Shown here: in pieces, positions 15,017-18,610 of the stretch
How positions within the stretch are numbered: position 1 is the first letter of the stretch
Layout of the letters: each line of letters begins with the position of its first letter
Assembly: GCA_910589635.1 (NCBI GenBank)
Contig: CAJUTD010000062.1
Span: forward strand, 1 to 18,610
Reading direction: 5' to 3'
Length of the DNA stretch: 18,610 bases
DNA from: an uncultured Lachnospiraceae bacterium
GTDB taxonomy: Bacteria > Bacillota > Clostridia > Lachnospirales > Lachnospiraceae
Made by a program: the position numbers and the translations under genes
The notes under the pieces: generated by a model
The model's input: the letters and a program-made list of their open reading frames with translations, nothing else
Told to the model about the DNA's origin: nothing
The model's database searches: none

Positions 15017-15131
15017 TCCGTACACCTCCCATTCGCAAAAATATGACTCACTGCAATCCCGAAAAAGGATTGCCTTGTGTTCTACTGTTGTTTCATTAAA
15101 GCCGGACACGGACGTTCTAATGTAAACATAC
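15017..15131 (-). promoter_or_regulatory. rpsT mRNA leader with hairpin
   Basis: The predicted leader runs from about 15131 to 15017. It contains a perfect 7-bp hairpin between 15067-15073 and 15053-15059 (GCAATCC with GGATTGC, 7-base loop), placed about 23 bases before the Shine-Dalgarno. Together with the TTG start this could be an S20 feedback site. That function is inference. Confidence 0.4.
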
Positions 15132-15137
15132 TCATAT

Positions 15138-15166
15138 AGTTTAGTCCCAAAAATTCTATCTGTCAA
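15138..15166 (-). promoter_or_regulatory. Sigma-A promoter of rpsT
   Basis: On the - strand, a perfect -35 box TTGACA (15166-15161) and a -10 box TAAACT (15143-15138) are separated by exactly 17 bases. Transcription should start near 15131. This fits the strong, constitutive expression expected for a ribosomal protein gene. Confidence 0.8.
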
Positions 15167-15234
15167 TACATATTCTGCTTTTTTTTGCAAAAAATGTTAC
15201 TATTCAAAATAGACACTTGTTGGAGGGACAGAGA

Positions 15235-16185
15235 ATGAGTCAGTTTCAGGTGCGTACCGACCTGGCATTAGAAACCAGAGAAAAATTTGAGGAAGATAAT
15301 GTAGAGATTAAAGGTGTGCGGGTGGAGGAGGAACACCGTAAGAAAAATGAGATAAAGATTACCACGATGGTGATTGAGACAGAAAATGGCGCCAAGGCGA
15401 TGGGAAAGCCTAAGGGAACGTATATTACCCTGGAAGCAGCAAATATGGATTGTCAGGATGAAGATTACCACAGGGAAATTTCTGTTGAGCTGGCGCGGCT
15501 CATAAAACGCTTGCTGCCTAAGAAAAAAGATCCGCTCTCCGTGTTGGTGGCGGGGCTTGGGAACCGTGAAGTGACGCCCGATGCACTGGGGCCCAGAGTG
15601 GTAGACAATATCATGATCACCCGCCATGTGCTGAAAGAATTTGGAAAATATGCATTTGGCGAGGAGGAAGTCAATGCGGTCAGCGGGATTGTGCCTGGCG
15701 TGATGGCACAGACTGGTATGGAGAGCCAGGAGATTGTCAGAGGCGCGGTTGAGGAGACAAGGCCGGATGTGATGATTGCAATCGACGCATTGGCGGCGCG
15801 CAGCACGCGGAGGCTTGGCAGGACCATTCAGATTACAGATACGGGGATTAACCCTGGTTCCGGTGTAGGTAATCACCGTCACGGACTGTCTGAGGAAACC
15901 GTGGGAATTCCGGTAATTGCCATAGGCGTACCTACGGTGGTAGATGCGGCAACGATTGTCAGCGATACGATGCAGATGTTGATTCAGGCCATGGAAGAGC
16001 ACAGTCATTTCCGCACGTTGAGCACCGGCTTAAACGCGTTGAATGATATGGAGAAATATGAGCTAATTCGGGAACTCCTTTCCCCGCAGTTGAACACAAT
16101 GTTTGTTACCCCAAAGGATATAGATGAGTCCATCAAACGCCTGAGTTTTACCTTATCAGAGGGATTAAACATTGCCTTTGCATAA
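15235..16185 (+). CDS. gpr: Spore germination protease Gpr
   Basis: Gpr is the endopeptidase that degrades small acid-soluble spore proteins during germination (MEROPS A25 type). From ATG 15235 it has 316 residues, with GGAGGG at 15222-15227 seven bases upstream; an extension to TTG 15217 is unlikely. The N-terminus VRTDLALE (6-13) resembles the zymogen processing region of the family. VAGLGNREVTPDALGPRV (105-122, Asp116) and IDALAARS (183-190, Asp184) carry the paired acidic residues expected at the active site, followed by TDTGINPGSGVGN (201-213). Its presence marks the organism as an endospore former. It is divergent from rpsT and upstream of spoIIP, a common clostridial order. I see no convincing sporulation sigma-factor promoter. 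Confidence 0.96.
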   Translation: MSQFQVRTDLALETREKFEEDNVEIKGVRVEEEHRKKNEIKITTMVIETENGAKAMGKPKGTYITLEAANMDCQDEDYHREISVELARLIKRLLPKKKDPLSVLVAGLGNREVTPDALGPRVVDNIMITRHVLKEFGKYAFGEEEVNAVSGIVPGVMAQTGMESQEIVRGAVEETRPDVMIAIDALAARSTRRLGRTIQITDTGINPGSGVGNHRHGLSEETVGIPVIAIGVPTVVDAATIVSDTMQMLIQAMEEHSHFRTLSTGLNALNDMEKYELIRELLSPQLNTMFVTPKDIDESIKRLSFTLSEGLNIAFA

Positions 16186-16237
16186 AATATTTTGTACAGG
16201 CATATATTTAAGTGTTACAAGGTTTTAAGAAAATGGC

Positions 16238-16292
16238 GCGGTTGTCCAAAGAACTGCCGGAACTGTGTTTTAACAATTCTTTGGCAGCCCGC
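16238..16292. other. Hairpin 1 in the gpr-spoIIP gap
   Basis: CCAAAGAA (16246-16253) pairs perfectly with TTCTTTGG (16277-16284) around a 23-base loop. GCGG (16238-16241) pairs with CCGC (16289-16292) across a symmetric 4-by-4 internal loop. No T-tract follows, so it is not a standard terminator for gpr, although it lies about 50 bases after the gpr stop. It abuts hairpin 2 directly. Confidence 0.55.
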
Positions 16293-16351
16293 CTAGTACA
16301 ACGAAAATTAAGTCTTTGATATTATCAGTTACTTAATATTCGCTGTACTAG
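16293..16351. repeat. Long 59-base palindrome just upstream of spoIIP
   Basis: The arms 16293-16320 and 16324-16351 pair without bulges at 24 of 28 positions (23 Watson-Crick, one G-T), leaving a 3-base loop. The outer arm is CTAGTACA against TGTACTAG; the inner blocks are CGAA/TTCG, ATTAAGT/ACTTAAT and TGAT/ATCA. It ends 2 bases before the spoIIP ribosome binding site AGGA (16354-16357). It could be an RNA hairpin controlling spoIIP translation or stability, a protein-binding palindrome, or a small dispersed hairpin element. Confidence 0.7.
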
Positions 16352-16365
16352 ATAGGATAACTGAA

Positions 16366-17658
16366 ATGGGGAAAGCTTTGATAAGGAAAAAAAAGAGGAA
16401 GGCAAAATATGGGCAGTTGCTGCTCGCCGTTCTTGGCGTGCTGTTTGTATTTGTCTGTTATCAGAACATGGCGTTCCTGGGAGACGTGCCTGCCCTTGGG
16501 CAGCTTGTGGGTTATGCCAGGGAGGAAATTGCGGTGTCTGCGTGGAAAAATTGTATGATGGCAATGGTCTGTGAGCAGAAGGAAGCCCCGCTTACATTAG
16601 AAAGCTTTCTTATGCAAAAGATTGAGGATTTTTATCCTATTTGTGCGTTTAATGAATCAATTGCAGAATACGATACGCAGATTGAAAGTGATTTGAATGC
16701 GGGTATGGTGGCGGAAAATGAACAGGAAAGCCATAGAGAAAAGGAAAAAGAGCAAAAGGAAGAGAAAAGCAAGAAGAAAAAAGAGCAGAAAAAAGAAGCA
16801 GAAAAGAAAGAAGAGGAAGACAAACAAACGGAGCAGGATAAAAAGGATGAGGCGACAGTAGCAGAAGCTGCGGAAGCTGCCGGGCAAGGGGGCAAGGCTG
16901 TTGAAATCCCCAGAGAAAAATTGAACGATTTTGATTACTTACTTCAGAATTTTTATCAGGTAGACCGTACTACGACGATTGACAGCAGTGAGCTCAATGC
17001 ACAGGCTATGCTTGATAAGGATATGAAGCTGCAAGGAGGCAATGAGAATGTGCAGATTTTGATTTACCATACCCATTCTCAGGAAGGGTATGCGGACTCC
17101 GCACCGGGAGACCCGGCAAGCAGTGTAGTCGCTGTGGGGGAACGCCTGACGCAGCTTTTGACAGAGAAGTATGGCTTTCATGTGCTTCACCATACGGGAG
17201 AGTACGATGTGGCAGACCGCGACAATGCATATTCCTATGCAGGGCCGGCATTGGAGCAGGTTTTAGCGGAGAATCCCAGTATTGAGGTAGTGATAGACCT
17301 GCACAGGGATGGTGTGGCAGAGGGTACACATCTCGTCTCGGAAGTAAATGGGAAGCAGACGGCACAGATTATGTTTTTTAACGGATTGAGCCGGACAACG
17401 AAAAATGGCAACATTGCTTATTTGGCAAACCCCAATCTTGCGGATAACCTGGCATTTTCTTTCCAGCTCAAGCTGGCAGCGGAAGAATATTATCCTGGTT
17501 TTGCGCGGGCTACATATCTCAAAGGCTACCGCTATAATCTCCATTACCGTCCGAAAAGCCTTCTCGTGGAGGTAGGCGCCCAGACCAATACATTTGAGGA
17601 GGCAATGAATGCCATGGAGCCTTTGGCGGATATCATACATAGAGTGCTTGCGCCCTGA
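16366..17658 (+). CDS. spoIIP: Stage II sporulation protein P (SpoIIP)
   Basis: SpoIIP is the peptidoglycan amidase/endopeptidase of the SpoIIDMP engulfment machine in the mother cell. The 430-residue protein has a basic N-terminus and one membrane anchor (about residues 16-33). A Lys/Glu-rich, low-complexity segment lies at about 118-162. The catalytic domain starts near 228 with IYHTHSQEGY (233-242), carrying His235, His237 and Glu240, and DLHRDGV (311-317) with His313. This fits the zinc-dependent family. The charged linker is a spacer between membrane and enzyme. The ATG at 16366 has AGGA 8 bases upstream and follows a 59-base palindrome. It is separated from gpr by 180 bases, so the two need not share a transcript. 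corA follows 18 bases later. Confidence 0.96.
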   Translation: MGKALIRKKKRKAKYGQLLLAVLGVLFVFVCYQNMAFLGDVPALGQLVGYAREEIAVSAWKNCMMAMVCEQKEAPLTLESFLMQKIEDFYPICAFNESIAEYDTQIESDLNAGMVAENEQESHREKEKEQKEEKSKKKKEQKKEAEKKEEEDKQTEQDKKDEATVAEAAEAAGQGGKAVEIPREKLNDFDYLLQNFYQVDRTTTIDSSELNAQAMLDKDMKLQGGNENVQILIYHTHSQEGYADSAPGDPASSVVAVGERLTQLLTEKYGFHVLHHTGEYDVADRDNAYSYAGPALEQVLAENPSIEVVIDLHRDGVAEGTHLVSEVNGKQTAQIMFFNGLSRTTKNGNIAYLANPNLADNLAFSFQLKLAAEEYYPGFARATYLKGYRYNLHYRPKSLLVEVGAQTNTFEEAMNAMEPLADIIHRVLAP

Positions 17659-17676
17659 GGAAAGAAGGAGCTTACG

Positions 17677-18567
17677 ATGCCAAAAGACAGAGGAATTGCC
17701 GTCCGTATTATGGAGTGGGAAGAATTAAAACAGAAAGAACGCAGCGATTCGGAGGAGTTGCTCATGCAGTCTGTACGCCGTTTGGAGCCGGCTTATTGGG
17801 TAGGAGTGAAATTTCTCGAGGACTGTCTATATGGGGCTTTCTGCTTTCATGAAAATGACAAAGTAAAGAGGCGGATTATGAGCGCGGCATTTCTGCTGAA
17901 CGAACAGGAATTCCTGATGGTGATATTAAAGGATGAGAAGAACATGCTGCACAGGCAGCCATTGCCCGCTGGGGAAGGCGGGACGGAGGAAAAACTGGAA
18001 TCCATCTTTGAAATTATTTTAAAGCAAGGGCAGCAGGCGGTGGAGGAGATGGAAAAATATTTGATAGATATGGAGCAGGAGATTGTAGGCGGCAGAATTA
18101 ACCGGAATCGCAACCGCTCTATTTTTGAGTGCAAACGATTGCTGACTGTGTGGAAGAACGACTATGCCCAGTTTTTGAATATGGTGGAAGGTATCAATGG
18201 ACTTGTGGACAAAAAGAAAGAGACGCAAGGGGCGGTGTTGAATGAGGAGACATCGTGCTATTTTCGTGTCTATGAGAATAAATTGCGCCATCTGACGGAA
18301 GAAACACAGTTCTTGTATGAAGAGCTTGTGCACATCCGGGAGGCATTGGACGCGGCGTTATCTTACGAACAGAACCGGATTATGAAATTGTTTACTACAG
18401 TAACGACAATTTTTATGCCGCTGTCGCTGATTGCCGGATGGTATGGTATGAATTTTGAGGGGATGCCGGAGTTACACTGGAAATATGGTTATTTGTTTGT
18501 ATCTGTCTTGAGCGTCTTGGTGGTGGCTGCGTGTTTCTGGTTCTTTCGCAAGAAAAAGTTATTTTGA
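17677..18567 (+). CDS. CorA family magnesium/divalent-metal transporter
   Basis: The 296-residue protein has a soluble N-terminal domain, a long helical region (about 105-235) that forms the CorA stalk, and two C-terminal membrane helices (about 239-255 and 271-290). Between them lies the signature YGMNF (256-260) followed by EGMPELHWKYGY. A basic KKK tail lies at the cytoplasmic end. CorA proteins are pentameric Mg2+/Co2+ channels. GAAGGAG (17664-17670) is 6 bases before the ATG. The gene starts 18 bases after spoIIP and is probably co-transcribed with it. The protein is slightly shorter than classic CorA, mainly at the N-terminal domain. Metal selectivity cannot be told. Confidence 0.92.
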   Translation: MPKDRGIAVRIMEWEELKQKERSDSEELLMQSVRRLEPAYWVGVKFLEDCLYGAFCFHENDKVKRRIMSAAFLLNEQEFLMVILKDEKNMLHRQPLPAGEGGTEEKLESIFEIILKQGQQAVEEMEKYLIDMEQEIVGGRINRNRNRSIFECKRLLTVWKNDYAQFLNMVEGINGLVDKKKETQGAVLNEETSCYFRVYENKLRHLTEETQFLYEELVHIREALDAALSYEQNRIMKLFTTVTTIFMPLSLIAGWYGMNFEGMPELHWKYGYLFVSVLSVLVVAACFWFFRKKKLF

Positions 18568-18610
18568 TATTATGAAAAAAATATATGGAGATTTGTTTAG
18601 ATGTGAATGT
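18568..18610 (+). other. Right-edge sequence, possible start of a further gene
   Basis: After the corA stop there is no terminator within the window. Two overlapping frames stay open to the edge: ATG 18572 (MKKIYGDLFRCEC) and ATG 18585 (MEICLDVN). Neither has a recognisable ribosome binding site. Too little is present to name a product. Confidence 0.25.

Noticed and set aside
15182..15211. Sigma-F/sigma-G promoter for gpr
   Set aside because: CAAAATA at 15205-15211 resembles a sigma-G -10 box (CATNNTA) at 6 of 7 positions, but there is no matching -35 at the right distance.
15268..16008. - strand open frame (246 codons) opposite gpr
   Set aside because: It is antisense to a clear gpr gene and has no family features or convincing ribosome binding site.
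16238..16292. Intrinsic terminator for gpr
   Set aside because: The stem is reasonable but no run of T follows it on either strand.
1..18610. Mobile elements, CRISPR, phage or defence system
   Set aside because: All genes fit core metabolism, translation, sporulation or transport. I found no transposase, integrase, direct-repeat array or unusual gene cluster.

Overview
The window reads as an ordinary chromosomal segment of a spore-forming, low-to-mid-GC Firmicute, most probably a clostridial gut-type lineage such as Lachnospiraceae. The reasons are the endospore pair gpr-spoIIP, the DUF512-der-plsY-gpsA neighbourhood, strong AGGAGG-type ribosome binding sites, sigma-A-like promoters and use of TTG/GTG starts. 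The family-level placement is inference. I see no phage, insertion sequence, CRISPR array, tRNA or rRNA. I do not find a clearly new multi-gene system; the most unusual items are non-coding structures and details inside individual genes.

Layout. (1) 134-2207: an SLC13/ArsB-NhaD-type permease and a cytidylate-kinase-like protein, separated by a 109-base spacer that can fold, and closed by a hairpin at 2225-2259. (2) 2259-14675: a probable single long transcription unit, all on the + strand. It starts at a good promoter that overlaps the preceding terminator. In order it holds a 36-residue membrane peptide, a DUF512 PDZ/radical-SAM-like protein, Der GTPase (ribosome assembly), PlsY and GpsA (glycerol-3-phosphate and phospholipid synthesis), a soluble Ser/Thr-kinase-like protein, both subunits of a type IIA topoisomerase, NadB and NadC (de novo NAD synthesis), and a C_GCAxxG_C_C-type cysteine protein. 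Gaps are very short or genes overlap, and the unit ends at a bidirectional terminator. (3) 14753-15166, - strand: ribosomal protein S20 (rpsT) with its own promoter, a leader of about 115 bases containing a hairpin, and a TTG start. (4) 15235-18567, + strand: germination protease gpr, two back-to-back palindromes, the cell-wall hydrolase gene spoIIP, and a CorA-type metal transporter. The last 43 bases may begin another gene.

How the genes fit together. PlsY uses the glycerol-3-phosphate made by GpsA, and NadB/NadC feed the NAD(P)H pool GpsA draws on. Der and S20 both concern the ribosome. The topoisomerase pair is not next to dnaA/recF and its A subunit shows no GyrA-box, so it may be the second (topoisomerase IV-like) pair of the cell. 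Gpr and SpoIIP act at different stages of sporulation: Gpr degrades small acid-soluble spore proteins at germination, and SpoIIP thins septal peptidoglycan for engulfment.
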